From Apoda limacodes (lineage: Eukaryota; Arthropoda; Insecta; Lepidoptera; Limacodidae): a DNA stretch of 64,000 bases. The stretch spans positions 5,018,563 through 5,082,562 of the forward strand of contig OX291540.1 of NCBI GenBank assembly GCA_946406115.1. Direction: 5' to 3'. Shown piece by piece: positions 23,380 through 37,425 of the stretch. Within the stretch, counting starts at the first letter, position 1; each line of letters begins with the position of its first letter. A program made the translations under genes and the position numbers. Below the pieces are notes generated by a model, which searched no databases, was not told the origin of the DNA, and worked only from the letters and a program-made list of their open reading frames with translations.

Positions 23380-24960
23380 TGAGTAGGGCGCAGCCTTAAA
23401 AGACTTCCTAATACCAATAGGTGTTGCCGTTTAAATCCTAAACCGATAACCGTATTTAATGCAGGTGAAACCGTGATCCAAAGCTAGTAAGTATATGAAC
23501 CAAGTTTATACAAACTCTCACACCCCTTTTCTCCCCATAAGGGTAAAATTTCGAAAAACACCAAAATACGTATTTAATTTAGAGTATTGAAGAGTAGTAA
23601 TACCGAGTTTTAAGTGACTTTAACTCTAAAACATTATTTTTCTTACACATTTTGCCATACCTTTTAAACTTTAGTCATTGAAAATTAAAATTCATGAAAT
23701 GAAATAAATGTTTCATTAATTTTGTCGTTGTATTTTAGCTCATACAACTTCTTACCTCTGAATTGTGAAAAACGCCGAAATGTTTGTTTTATATTTGTGC
23801 ATGAAAGCATTGTTAGTCTAAGTGATCGTGGAGATTCACCGTAAAAATAATATTTCCCAATCTCATACAAAATTAGCAACACAATTTCTTCCCTTACGAG
23901 TTGTATTTTGAAAATCCCCGAAATACTTATTTTTTGTGTTCAAAAGCATACATGCTAAGTTTAAAGAAAATTGGCCGTAGAAATAATTTATTATGGACAA
24001 ACTCCATACCTCTTTCTGCAAATAGTTTTCGAAAAAAATAATTATAATTAATCATATAATTAATTAATTGTGTTAAAGAGCACCAATTCTTAGTTTCAAG
24101 CAAATTCAATTAATAAAAAATTGATTTTCATTAAAATTTTGGCACCGCTTTCACGCGGTGTTGAATTTTAAGAAAATATCAAAGTATTTTTGATTTACAT
24201 TGAAGAGCGTTGATACGAAGTTTATTGTTAGTAAATATATAAAAATAAAATTACCTAAGTGCATACAAAGTCTGCCATCCCCTTCTTGCTCTTTTATGAA
24301 CACCTCAGAAATTCTTGTTTGTTACCTGCTTAATCTTGGCATATATACCCAGTCTCAAGTAAATTAAACAAAGAAATATTTGATCTCATAAAAACTGTGT
24401 TATAGGGGCTGAATTAAATAAAACCTGAAACATGCACTTAATTAATTGTGTTCAAGAGCTGGTACCAAGTTTAGAATTAATTTCACCATATTTTTTTTTC
24501 CATATAAAATTTGGCACCCCTTTTATCCTCTTAGGGGTTGAATTTCGAAAAATACTAAAACACGCCAATCTTTATTTGTAGCTAAAAATAAATATTCGAA
24601 TTTTTATGGTTTTATTTGCAATAATAATTGCATTCCCATACGAAGTTTCATCCTCTATTTTACCTCCTGTGGGATGATTTACTAAAAACAGTAAAATACA
24701 TCATTAATGATTTTTCCCCAAGAGGTCAAATAACAAGTTTTATAGATTCAACTTAAGAAATGACGGTTTTTCATACAAACTTCCAACCTGTATTTCGCCC
24801 TCTTAGGAGTTTTATTTCGCAAAATTCGTTATTAAACGACGCCTTTAATATAAATCATACTTTTTCTTCAAATTTCTCTTTTTAGCGGTTTAAGTTTGGC
24901 GGTGATGAGTCAGTCATAAACAGACATAGTATAGATAATATAGGTTGTTGTTTAAAATCA
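23380..24960. repeat. Degenerate repeat block with CCCCTTTT..TAGGGGTTGAATTTCGAAAA motif
   Basis: Related words recur at about 23,522, 23,750, 23,890, 24,155, 24,515 and 24,800, each with a C-rich word, then TTAGGGGTTGAATTTCGAAAAA-like text and ACNCCNAAATA. Spacing is irregular (about 140-360 bp). The block ends near TGATGAGTCAGTCATAAAC..ATAATATAG. It resembles non-autonomous elements common in Lepidoptera. No ORF is conserved. Confidence 0.5.
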
Positions 24961-25159
24961 CAAACAAATAGTAGCATCTATTATACTCAATAGTATAATA
25001 ATATAAATAATATAATTAGTACTCAATTTTATTTTACTGTTTTGCGCATAGTTCTATTCTTTTTTTTATTTTTTTCGATTTCATTACAAAACTTTATTAC
25101 AATTACAAGGCTGTGATACGGAAAGACGGACATGACAAAACTATTACATTTTCGCCTGA

Positions 25160-25425
25160 ATCACCCCCCCGCTGATTAGATTAAGGTCAGGAAGAGCAGG
25201 CCAATGTAAACTTTAAACTGTGATAGACAATTTAATACCACCAGAACTTTTAACGCAAGCCGATTGTTGTCATCTATAAAAATTGAATTGATTGAATTGT
25301 CTCCGAGAAATGACAATGTGGTTTGTATGTGAGGAATAAAAACATGTATTACGTGCCTACTAGTGTCCATTCAATGTATCTGCCATTTTAGTTGAATACT
25401 AACTCCGTACGAGAGGCCCCAGCGT
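25160..25425 (-). mobile_element. Tc1-like transposase remnant
   Basis: In the minus frame HVFIPHIQTTLSFLGDN, then SIFIDDNNRLALKVLVVLNC, then LSQFKVYIGLLFLTLI aligns by eye with the second catalytic Asp region of Tc1-like transposases (IFMDDN..RPHRA..V..FL, then WPA.SPDLNPIE). DDN is preserved; the NPIE Glu box is not recognisable. It is a short, dead fragment. Confidence 0.6.
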
Positions 25426-25654
25426 ATAGGTTTTGAGGACGGAAAACTATTCTGTTATAGAGCAAGACACATCGGAAGTGAACGACCAAGGTAAAGGCTA
25501 ACATGGTGACCAAAATTAATTTTTCCTTACTTCACACCTCAAAGATATTGTGAATGATAATGGAAAGCATCGGTTATTGAGAACGGGAAACAGGATTGGT
25601 AGTGCCTGCAAAGACTTAGTCCAAAGTGCGAAAACACTTATTTGGATGATAATA

Positions 25655-25710
25655 TTCCAAAACTATTAGGGTTCCGTTTTTGCCATTTAGCTACGGAACC
25701 CTATGATTAT
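25655..25710. repeat. Short inverted repeat TAGGGTTCCGT..ACGGAACCCTA
   Basis: TAGGGTTCCGT at about 25,668 pairs with ACGGAACCCTA at about 25,694. Similar ACGGAACCCTA ends occur at 10,897. It is probably a tail of a dispersed repeat. Confidence 0.55.
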
Positions 25711-26265
25711 CTGTGTCAACAATAGGTAAATTTTTAAAAAATATGAAAGTTATTGTTAGTTTAACTCTGTAGATGTATAAACGTGTAAAGGCTAAAACAA
25801 TATTAGGAGCAAAGAACGAAGCGAAAAGCTTTGTTAGAATAGAATTCGTTCTGGGATAAAAACTTTCCTTCTTAGAAACCTTTCACACTTTTGACAACGC
25901 CAGTTTTACCCGGCAAAACTTCACAAATTATTGGTTTGTGAAACACAAACACTACAGTAAACAATGAATACGTTATACTAAAAGTGTCACTGATTTACAC
26001 CAAAACCTCCACTACAAATCCCAAAAGTTTCCCTGGTCAAAAACGATAATAATTATTATTTATGAAAGTTTATAATAAGTGTAGTTTGTTAAAACTATCA
26101 CTTAAATAAAGGTTCATTGTTTGACTGTTTTTTATCGTTTTTGGTCTCGCGACGGCTGTAATGATTTCGTCACGAACAATCATCAATCGTACACAAAAAA
26201 AAAAACAATAAACTTCAGATATTACAATGTTTACAGAGTCGCTTTATATATTATTTTTTTATACC

Positions 26266-27090
26266 ACTAAGGTGCCATACAAGCTAACGCCTGATAGTAA
26301 GTGGTCACCCAGACTATGGACGGACCAGAGGAGTTACTCGCGCGTTGTTGACCCTTTTAAATCTAATAACTTAAAAATAACCCCATATTGTAGTCCTTAG
26401 AGAAAACTTTATCAGGGAATTAAATCCGCAACCTAACCGTTCGTGGCAGGAAGTTCCTCTGACACCGCAGTGTACGTGACCATTTAGGGTCTAGAGTGTG
26501 AAGATAAATTCCCTGCTGATGGCGAGCAGTGCGATGGTAGAAAGTAGCCGTGGGTATAATTTCGAACAATTCCTCAGAGCATGTCCCATTATACAAGCGG
26601 TAAAACACATACAACGATGCAAATTCTCTCCTCAGACTTAAGGGCTTGGGATTATAACCGTTTCTCTGAGCCGGTATTGAACCGAGTCAAAGGACCATGT
26701 TTTCCCGTCCTCAGTTAGACCTTGGCCAGAGTGGTCTCGATTGGAGACAAAAGTTCTCCGCAGTTTCCCCCCATAACGGAACATGGGATGTTTGTACGGT
26801 CCGTATAATAAGCGCCTGCAGTACTGTCAACTGCATAGAAAAGTATGTTGTCGATGGACAACATGTCATTGATATGCAAATATAAACAGCGTAGGAGACA
26901 GCACAGTCTTGCGGGACACCAGCATTAATGTCAATGCTATCAGAGCAACTACCGTCATCTATGGCTTGTATCCATCTGCCAGACAAAAAGCTAGCCACTC
27001 ATTTGCACAAACCCCTTGGGCAGTCCGTAAGATGGCACCTTCGATACCCCGGGAGACCCCGGTGCAAGAGCGAACGAAAGCCTTCGCTTT
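26266..27090 (-). mobile_element. Jockey/CR1-like LINE fragment, minus strand, degenerate
   Basis: Minus frames recover MASFLSGRWIQAIDDGSCSD then SIDINAGVPQ (an RT motif matching the copy at 52.7 kb). Closer to the 3' end lie YNGTCSEELFEIIPTATFYH and SRTLRCQRNFLPRTVRL. The element ends with the tail CTAAGGTGCCATACAAGCTA..AGTGGTCAC, the reverse complement of the tail at 45,915. Frameshifts and deletions make it inactive. Confidence 0.8.
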
Positions 27091-27419
27091 GTAGTCTGTT
27101 TAAAAAATATTTGTTTCTTTTTCACTTACTGACAATTGTAATAACTTCACACTAATTGACGATAGTAAACCGTAACGATGTTAATCAAAAACTTCTTCTA
27201 TGTTGTTTATTAAATCGCTTATTAAAATTACGTCATAAACATAATTATATTCCTACAATAGCTTGAAAGTAAAATGCTTCTAGACTACATTAAGGTCAGC
27301 TAGAGCATAAAAATATCCCTCATCTCATCAATCACTGGGATAGTAAGAGTAACATTTTTGCTTTACCTCCAATTTTTCTGAATACCATTTTTGCCTGACC
27401 TTATCATGAGCTTCAATGA

Positions 27420-27650
27420 CTTTCCAGTATGGACACTTACTACTACTTAGGAGAGCACGTTAAGCCGTCAGTCTTCACTGTTTTCATATGGAAGCAGGCC
27501 TTTTGCAAATTCAAAGGCCCTATGAGCGGCTTGTGTGCCAGACAGTCGAGTGGGCACAGGTTCGTTGTCTATCAATTTGCACTGGCTCAGCACGGTTGAC
27601 TATGACCTAGGCCTAGTTTTTAAAAGGAAAGGCCTATATATAGTGGGGCC
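27420..27650. repeat. Possible dispersed repeat tail
   Basis: ATGACCTAGGCCTAGTTTTTAAAAGGAAAGGCC followed by a GTGGGGCCG block resembles tails of lepidopteran retroelements. No coding match was found. Confidence 0.3.
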
Positions 27651-30600
27651 GAGCAGCTGTTGAGGCAACTGGTGCAAGTCTATGAATATGGGTGAAAACA
27701 ATAAAACAACAATTTAATATTACAAATGACTATAATTTTGTCACAATTTTTCCATACAGTGTTAATAACGTTTTTACCTTATCACTTATTTATAATACAT
27801 TACTTAAACATAACTAACTATGTTGTATTTCATTCTCATTACTTAAAATTCTTCCAGTATAATTTCTAGTTATATATCCAGATTCAGACATGACATTTAT
27901 ATTTATTTAAATAAAAAATCACAAAGTTACAAAGTTAAAAGTAATTTTGGAAAAAATGTCCTCAAATACTTCATGTATGTTACACTAAATATGTAATTCG
28001 ATTAGATCTTACTATACTAAAAATATTTCTTGCTTAGATCGCTACGAGAATATCGTTAAAAACTGTACAAACGCATTATTAGACTTTATGTTACCGCTAG
28101 CGTAAATATAAGTATCCAGACTTAAACCGAACTCGGCGCAAACGAGCACGGATGTGTCGTGCTCACAATACTGTAAATAGTTAGTACATTTATTCATTAA
28201 TTAATAAGTAAAATATGTAAATTGATTGTACTATGTATATATGCGCAGTGTTGATAAGATGGTGCGGCTTGAGAACTATAATTTTTTTTATATTGGTAAA
28301 TAATTATAATCCAAATTATAAAATAAAATTAAACAAATTAACATTAAATCCTTTTCAAAAAGTTTAAAATGTATATAAATTAATAATCACAGATCTAGAG
28401 GGTTACAATTTGTTTAGCGTATAACAAACTGAATAAAGTTGTTTTTGCCCCGCTCACGATATAGCGATCAAGAATGTAGCTATGCTGTGTATGTCAAAAT
28501 GTCAGCCATTTTTAAGTTACAAAGGAACAAACGAAAAAAACAAAAAACGCTTTATAATATTTGTGTTATTTGATATTCCTGGAAAAGCTTGCAAAGCAAA
28601 ATATTCGGCTCTGCCAGCGACAATGAACAGACCAAGTCAAATTTAGTTTATTGAAATATGGTACCTTAAGTTCCTTATAAGAGTTATTATTCCAGATTTC
28701 AGATCACAGTTAAACCATTTTAAAACACAGTTAAAATTTCTGCTACTAACAATGGTTTTAATCATCAAAAATAGCCTTGTCACATATTTTTCCTTTCAGG
28801 AATCAGGAAAATAAATACATTAGTTTAGTTCTAGAACCTTTTGTCCATCCTTACCTCGTATTTAGCAGAAAATTATGAACTAAATGAGGTTTTAGCAGAG
28901 TTATATAAAACCATTTGTGAACAAAGTTCTAAAAACATCGCCATTAGTTTCATTTAATAGTAAAGAATGTAACCGATTACCATTGGTAAATACAGCTTAG
29001 TAATTTATATGGTGATTATAAAAATAACCAAGCATATTATTAAGCAATAGCTAGTTAGTTAATTCGATAAAGGGTTACTATTCGATATGGTATTGTTCTT
29101 CTGTTAAGTAGTAGCAACATAGACATATTACCTTTATTAAGTGGACGTGGCTATTTGGAGCTAAATATTTGCAGAATACCAGATAGCGCTGTTAATAAGT
29201 ATCCGAAATTTATCACGCTCTAGTTTCTTCGGACACACGGTCCGTTTTTTGTCGGCACGTAAGTAAGTATGTAGTGTAGCTGTATAAAACTGACCATACA
29301 ACACCTCGTTCCAGGCACCTTCGGACTAATTTTGATACATTTTGGATGAGTCACAGTATTTCAAATATAAATATAATGTATTCTGTAATATTTTAAACCT
29401 TTCTTTTTCAAGTGCTCCAAGCATCGGAAGCACTCGTGCCGACAAAAACAAACAGCGCGTCTGGAAAAATAAAAGCATGATCCGGTTAAATACTATTAAC
29501 AGATGGCGCTAGTTTTAAAAACACCGGGTGTACACTTTTGTTTAATATGCCTAAGTAACTATAGATGGCGCTAGTTTTTCCTAGTATGAAAACTTTTACA
29601 TTCAAAGTGAGGCAAATTGATAATCTTTATTTTGAACTGGACTAACTCTATCACTATCCTATCCTGGTTACCATTGTATACATCAATATAAAATTATATA
29701 ATATGGTTGGTGTATATACTGTTGTGACAGTTAAGAAAAATTATTACCTGCTATAATTTGTTGTGTATAATTGTAAATATGGTAAAGTAAATCGATGACA
29801 CACAGCTTTTTTTGAATTTTTTACTGGGCGGTAGTGCTAATAATAGTAAATTTTACAAAAGCCTAAATATTAAAACTGCTGTGACTATTAATTTGATTTT
29901 TAGTAAATTATTTTTATACTTGATTTGAAAAATAAGAAAAAGAACCTAGTAAGAAATTCTTTTTAGTGTTTAAAGTCAATAGTATTAGAACAAAGAAATG
30001 GATTTTACAGAACATTTATGATTCATTAATAAAAATCGTTGAACAAAATTCAGCATTTGTAATTAAAATTTGATTAGTAAATTTAATTATTATTTTTTTG
30101 AGCAATAAGCATATAAATTATGCATAACATTTTATTTATTCCATTTACTAAAATTTCTGCCGTAATTCAAAAGCCGCGCCATCAAGTAAGCACCTTAAAA
30201 ACACTAAAAGTGTTTTAAAAAAAATCAAAAACCTTGGTCATTGGGCGGTAAATAGCAAGCTCACATAAAAAAATTCGACGTGATTTACTATTTCTCTTTA
30301 CAAACAAGTAGAATGAAAAAACTCTATACAAAAAGTAAATTAAACAGAATAATAAGTATTTTAAATATTATTCTGCTTCGAATAAATATGAGTTTTTTTT
30401 TATAGCAAGATCACTAACCCGAATCATTTAATACAACCGTAGACAAATCTGACACGCGTTTTTATTTGTATTCGTCCTAAAGCGACGGTATGCTTTTGGC
30501 ACAATATACCAGTGAGAGTGTCTCTAAGAACGTATCTTTCAAAGCGTCTGGACTATCATGTTAGCAATTTCTCTCATACTGATGCCGCGCCTTATTTATA

Positions 30601-31197
30601 TTACGAGCCACTGTACCGGGATATGCCATATACTTCAAGATACTATATTTTATCGAATGGACTGTTCAATAGCCTTACGAAATTGACCACTGTTACAAAA
30701 AAGAAAACGACAAGACGGGTCAATAGACGATTAGTACTATATTCAGATTGCATTGTCTCTTTCACTCACACCGCCCGTCTCAATCGTCAATGGGACAAGT
30801 ACACTTGGGAGTGCGTTACGATCTATGTTGCCTTGCGCGTGCTAGTGTGATTCGAACGAAATCGATATGCTTGTAAAAAGATCTTATACTATTCTTCTTT
30901 ATAGCATACTTTTGAGTCATCCTAAAAACTATAGAAACGATGAAAGCTAATTCTCAAATAGATGTCAACACAGTGGTGTAATTTAAATAATCCTGTCCTG
31001 CATTTACAAGAGCTGTGGACCGTCACCATATGATTGGTTTAGATGTATCTTCATTGCAGTGTAAAGGCGAGGAACATTTACACAGCGCAATAGTGAGGTG
31101 CGTACGCAGTAAGATACAGGAAGATATGACCCGTAACTGTCGAAATGTCGCTCGTACTACAGTATACGGTTCTTTATGGAATGATTGTTTTTAAGGG

Positions 31198-31446
31198 TCA
31201 GCAAGACGTAATTAGTACCCCTAGTAGTACAAATAGAAACGTCCTTAAGCTACCCAGTAACCGCTCAACATCAGGCGGAACATCATTGTTTGTTAATTTA
31301 GTGGTATAAAAATTGACTATTTCAGTAATTGCTTGCATATCAAAAGGTTCCATTGTATCTGCATGATTTTGGCAATAACAAATTCTAGAAATCGCTATTT
31401 CTTTGTTTGTTAAACGCAGGTATTTAAATGGATCATCACACGGCAC
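31198..31446 (-). other. 82-codon open frame, unidentified
   Basis: The frame opens at a GTG one codon after a stop. It reads DPFKYLRLTNKEIAISRICY and ends with a hydrophobic FLFVLLGVLITSC. No family was recognised and no convincing splice sites were found. Chance or an old pseudogene fragment are equally possible. Confidence 0.15.
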
Positions 31447-34400
31447 ATTTTATTTTCCATCACATTCAAATTAGTGTTATTTTTATTTCTATATAAGGAC
31501 ACGTACAGCAGCGTACATTGGCAGTTGGCACGTTTATCGTTCATCGCATACAAAACTGTAATTTTAAATATAAGACCAAGGTTTTCACCTACATTCATAA
31601 ACATTAATAACAAGCAAAAATGTAAGTACAATTATAATTATATTAACTAATTCACAATAATTGAGCTAAAATAGAACATCTTCACTAAATTTCAAGCTTT
31701 TAAATCGCCGATTTAGACGCGAGTAAACATTTTTTTTCATTGGCGAGAGAAGTTGTCATGGAGTTAAAAAACACAGACTCAAAACACGACTAACTTACTA
31801 ATTAAGAAAAAAACAATGTTGCTTTAATTTTATTGCTTAATACACTGAGTCACAATTTTATTTAAAAATATTGCTTGATTGATAGTCTTCTGTATCGGTG
31901 TATTTTGGCACAACAATACTGCGATATAATAAAAAAAATTAACGCGTGGGTCCGGGTGGGCGACAATGCGACAAGCAGACCGAATAGTGGTAACGAAGAG
32001 CGTTACTAATTCACAACCAAGCATCGCGCTCGCGCACTTATACACTGAATAATTAAAAATCCGAGTCCAGCGATAGCTAGTTACTATGAAAAATATATTT
32101 TACTTGACGATTTACGTATTTACTTTATTAATTTTTAAGATATTTCGAGAAAAATGTCGGATATCAAATTAAAACTGTATAACAATTGTACTAAGTTTTA
32201 ATATTTAAAGATTAACTTTAGTTTTTAATAATATTGCCACAAGTTAGAATGAATTATATAAAAATATACACACTGTACAGATGATTGAGCGACTCAGTGT
32301 GTACACTGGGTCGACCCTATTCAAATAAACTTGCTTCTGTGCGTGCTCATGTACACTATAGCTTAACTCTGTAACTATACATCATTCACTGCAAGATGTC
32401 CCACAACAAAAATATCTAAGAAGACATAAAATTGCTCTATTGATAGGACAAGTTATAACAAACGGTGCCAAGTACAACGCACGCACAGAAGTGGCAGTTA
32501 CTACTACAGACAAATCTATAGACAAATCGCACTTGTACATAAATGTACACAACACATCTATATACAACTGCGATTAAAATTGTGTACACGCTAACACTAA
32601 CTCGTTGATAGAAACTTACACTAACACGTATGAATTAGTCCAGCTTGGGTTTCATACATCACGCATGCGATAGGAGTCGTCAGTTACTCGATGTAGCCGA
32701 CCAGTTCAGTGCAAGCAGCCATACTTATTATAACTACACAGCGATTAGGGTTGTGTCACCTTATCCAGCAGCTTTACACACCAGTTAACACGTTTGCGCT
32801 TACGGGTGAGCTTTGAGCCGCTAGATGACGCAAGATACAATCAATGAATAGGTTGACATTGCACTCGGTTGTCGGTTGCAGCATTCAAGGATATATTAAA
32901 GAGAAAGTAACGTTAAATGAAATACAACTAATGATTTAGAATTATTCGAGAAACTTATAAAATTGCTCCAGAACGGCGGGTGAAAAGCATCACTTAATTA
33001 AATGCATTAAGTTCATTTTAGCTTAGTTATTTGTAATATGAATGAGTGTGTTTGTGTTATTTGGTGTATCATCAAAGATTTTGCCTAAAGTATTTTTAAT
33101 GTGAATAATTCAGCAATGCCATATCGCCCGTAATCACTGGAGCTCTACTTAGCGAGGCGTAGCACCGAGTTGTGCCGAACAACTCTTCGTAGGCCTTCGT
33201 TTTTTCTTCAAATAAAGATGGTGGTCGCCAAAATTTTATACCCATAATATATAGGTTCACATATCAAAACCAATTGCATAGGAACATCAAAGGTATGGCT
33301 AATAATTTACAAAATTGATTTATTTTTAAAATATGTTTCACATATTTTAGTATCAGAGTTGCAGTTGAAGCAAGATATATAGTTATCCAATTAGGCGACC
33401 TCCACCGTATAGTGCATGTATAAATAAAGCTATTTAAATATGGTATACAAGATATTATGGTACATAAGAAAAAAAACAAGTAATATTATGATTGTTACGA
33501 TGTTAAATAAAAAAATCTTATAATATCAAAAAAAGCGTAATAAAGCACTAATTATATACAAGGCAATTAGTTGTGATCGTGAACGTACAAACTTTGACAC
33601 ATCAGCGATCGACTTGGCTCTTCTACATATTTTTTTTTGTACAATACAAACAATTAAAAATATTTTCATATCAATTCCAAGTCGGCTCTTCTGAACCTTT
33701 AAGTCAATCACTTATACGTCAAAAATGTTCCTCCAAGGTTTTCAATTTCACTTAAATTCTTTTAGTCGGTCAAAATGAGCTGGTAAATCAACGTACCAGA
33801 GAAAAACTTGTTTATTTAATTTAGTACCAACACATATGACATACAACCCTGTGGAACTTTATTTCATCAAACAACATAAAAGTAACACTAAAACACAACC
33901 AGGCCTGCGCGAGGCAAGCACACAAATTATCATATTAATAATAAATATAAAATAATAAATTTTAAATACCCTGTTGATTTTTTTATTATTTTTCCCGCGT
34001 GTCCATGCCGAAAAATAAAAGAAGCGCCTTGAAATAGTGCAACTTTGCAGCAAGTGTCGTATGGAACATGGTTTAGTCGCAAAAAAGATGTGTTTATTCT
34101 TTTATTATTGAGAGGCATACAAATAACAATGTAAATCAAAGAGGCAGCATTAAAAACCAAAATTTCTTACACAATTAGCCTAATTCAATTCTATAAAGAA
34201 AAGGTACGTCAAATGTCATTTAAAACTGGTAATTTTACAGAAAACAAATGGGAGAAACAATTTTTCTCTACACCCTATATCTTATCTGCAAAGTTGTAAT
34301 ATTAAAAGGCGTTACGATACGAACATAAACCGCGAACCGAGGGACACGATTGAGCACGATCTGATCTGATCCGACCGATCTGACTAACTCTACCTACAGT

Positions 34401-37302
34401 TCCAACTCTACCATATAAATTCTTTCGAGTAAACCTACCATTAACGTATATGTCTTTCTTACGTATGTGTTCTTTCATTTAGCTTACATTTAATAATATT
34501 TTTCGCGAAAAAACAGATGATTGTTAAAAAGTCAGAAACATTTTTTTAACAAAGAAAAACGAAATACGGTCACAGCAAAAATTATTATGGGGCAAACAAT
34601 TAATTTAGATTTAAAACATTACGGTGAAATAAAAATCTGAGTAAAATTTATAATTTAGAAACCAAATTGCAATAGTTACTCTGTGCTTATAGATGACCCT
34701 ACTCCAAAAGTACTCCTATAAGAATAATATACAAAAAGCCCAGTACAAAATTTAACAGTTACAAGAAACAGTTATTGTGCACGAATATAAAAGTGAAATT
34801 TTATTATAACCGCTCGGTGTAAACAATCAACGAAACACAGCACCTATTATAAACAACATTATGCAGAGATAAATTAATCTATAGACTGAATTTAATCCAA
34901 CGATAATATGATTACGCTAATCTGTTGTAATTTTAGAAATGCTATGGATGACACAAATTATAAATAAATATTTTCGCATCAAACTTTATTATAAAGAACC
35001 CAAACTGACTAGGATGTAGATTGCTTAGAGTTCGAGGTGTAAGAAGTAATTGTTACTTTCTAAATTAATAACAACTTCAACTTTCAATGTATAAGTATAA
35101 TTCAAAATATAAATGTATTTCGAAATTCACAACGTAGTTAGTTAATTTCTTTATTATTTGGTAAAGCTATTTAAAAGTCTAATAAACTAAAAATAATCAG
35201 TTATATTTTAATATACAATAAATTTAGAAGTATTTCGCTATTTTTCAATGCATCATTAGTCATAAAATTAAAAATAAAATGAAATATATGTTGACAGTTG
35301 TTAGAGCAAGTGTTACCACCACTTGTTTTAACAATTAATATCAAAATATTTTTAACCCCCGATTTCTAACACAGAAACTCCCATACGGAGGTTTCTTTTA
35401 TTTGGGTGTAGGCATTATAATACAGAACTGAACAAACTTTATTCGTTTTATAATACATTTATTGAGAAAAATTACGTCCTAGCAATATTACTAGTATTAT
35501 TAGGAAAAAGAGAATTGTTAAAACACTTGTTTCAGCCGTTGTTAACATATTGAATTTTAATTTTAATTGTATGTCGCTTTCAAATAATAGCGAAAAAAAT
35601 TGAAATTAAATAATTTTGATTAACTTGTATTGTATATTAAATTTTTAAAAAAGTTTATAATCCAAATCACATTTGCTATGAATTAAATTCAGTCTCTTAA
35701 TAGGTTATCTTAAATTCATCGGTACAACAAATAGCCATATATTAAAGTAAGATGGCCGGTGTATAATTATAAAAATATTATGTCAATATTAATAATAAAA
35801 ATGTAAAATTATGCTAGGCTATACTCTAGCAATCCCAAGCTATGTAACTTTTCGGGTAACATTGAGTCAAATGCGCGGTCGTCATGGCCACAATACTAGG
35901 TCATTAACCCGTGGTAGGTAAATCGAAGAAAAGTTAAAAAGTAAATTATCGTAAATAAAGTTTTAAGTTTTTCTCTTCAATTAGTAATAAAGGAGGCATT
36001 TTAGCATTTATATTTTTTAAAGAATACATTATTGCAATGGGAACGAAAAGGCAAACAAAAATATTATTTTCAATTTAAAATTCCCCAATAACTTGGAAAA
36101 TGCTAAAAATATGTCATTAAATTTAATATAATAAATTTGTATATCAAAAGTTCATTTATTCTATTAGATTAGACAAAAATCCATGTTTTTATTATGCTAA
36201 GTTGAAAATTGCCACAAGTCAATGACCGCGAAGATGGAAAACGCCACCTCGATGCGACAGTAAATACAGTGCAAATGTATAAAAATGCTATTTTCTTTCA
36301 TAAATAGCGTCACATGTAACATCAAAATTAAATCTAAGAAAAGTACATTATAGGCCGTACTTCTTATAAATAAGTTACTTTTCAAGCAATTCGTAATGAA
36401 ATGCGGGTAGGCGAAAAAACATTTTTTTTGACTAGCCGACACGAATTAATAAAGTGACTAGAACGCGAAACTTCATTGGCAAGACTTCAAAATTCAAAGG
36501 CGGTGTTATCCTCCAAAAATGCAGATTAATCTACAATAAAAAAATACCGAACACATTTTTTCCATATGGCAATAATGGCATCAGGCAACGCCAGATCACA
36601 GACAAACCAAATAAATTAAGTACAATTTTTCGAACTACCCTCACTTCTTTACAAATTGGTTTCTCTTACATCCAAGTAACAAATAAAAATATTACATGGA
36701 ACTAAGAAAATATCTAAAGTGATGCATCTAGCGAATCATTTAGACGAAAAAAACACATGATTGTGATGAATCGAATCAAGTTACAATATTTACAAATAAA
36801 CCCTAAAAAAACAAAGCTCATTGATTTATAAATGAATAAATTTACAACGCTAACAAACGATTTACAAAAAAAGTTGCAGTGACTAAATAATACCGTCATT
36901 CGAGTCGTAACTTCAGTCGATTTCGTAACTAACACTACAAATCGAACACTCGATTCGACAAAAAAAAAATCGACTCGAATACTTCAAGTCAAATCTTAGA
37001 GATCACTCATTATGTACTCTAAAAAAACCTTCAACTATCAAAGCACACGGACCTAAAAATCGAACGGTAACGTCGCGTTAACAAACGCCGAGATTCAATT
37101 AAAAAAACATCCAGCAATATACCCACAGAATACTGACAGCTAAAAAAATACAAAATAAAAGAAGTCGTTATAAATAATTTTTTAACTTATTCTGCGTTTA
37201 GATAATAATCTAAAGAATTTTATATTTACAAGGAGGGTGTTCACTCACTGGGCGGTAGTGCGGTCATGCGGTTAAACCGCCGGGTTTGGGCCGCGTGTTT
37301 CA

Positions 37303-37425
37303 CTAACAAAAGCCTCCGAACCCGACTGAGGACACGGAAGGGACAGAGGGGACGGGAGGGACCCCTGCAGAGTGTTCCCCGTTCTTGTGTAGATCTATCA
37401 GGGGCGGCGCTGACAGGTAGTGAGG
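37303..37425 (-). CDS. Thd1: TDG terminal coding exon
   Basis: The acceptor is ttttttttgtttcag/CCT, with a strong pyrimidine tract. Forty codons follow and then TAG at 37305-37303. The peptide is PHYLSAPPLIDLHKNGEHSA followed by a VPxVPSV-type run ending GFGGFC. Its GC-rich coding composition stops abruptly at the stop codon. The 3' UTR must run to lower coordinates; I could not fix a poly(A) site. Confidence 0.82.
   Translation of the reverse strand, partial: PHYLSAPPLIDLHKNGEHSAGVPPVPSVPSVSSVGFGGFC

Larger units (their letters stand above)
25860..37250 (-). other. Downstream flank of TDG, possible 3' UTR at its right end
   Basis: This AT-rich stretch has no convincing coding exon on either strand. 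Several small ORFs occur, but none shows a family signature. From about 27,700 to 37,250 I also recognise no clear transposon protein or TIR, unlike the rest of the window. The part next to the stop codon at 37,303 should hold the 3' UTR. TTTATT motifs (AATAAA on the minus strand) occur, for example near 36,186, but none can be singled out. The left part (26.27-27.1 kb) holds a LINE fragment listed separately. Confidence 0.4.

Noticed and set aside
30512..30850. 112-codon open frame
   Set aside because: It has no ATG start at the 5' end, no recognised domain and no splice context; not supported as a gene.
36197..36935. Several 70-83 codon ORFs on both strands
   Set aside because: They are AT-rich chance frames without motifs; more likely 3' UTR or flank of TDG.
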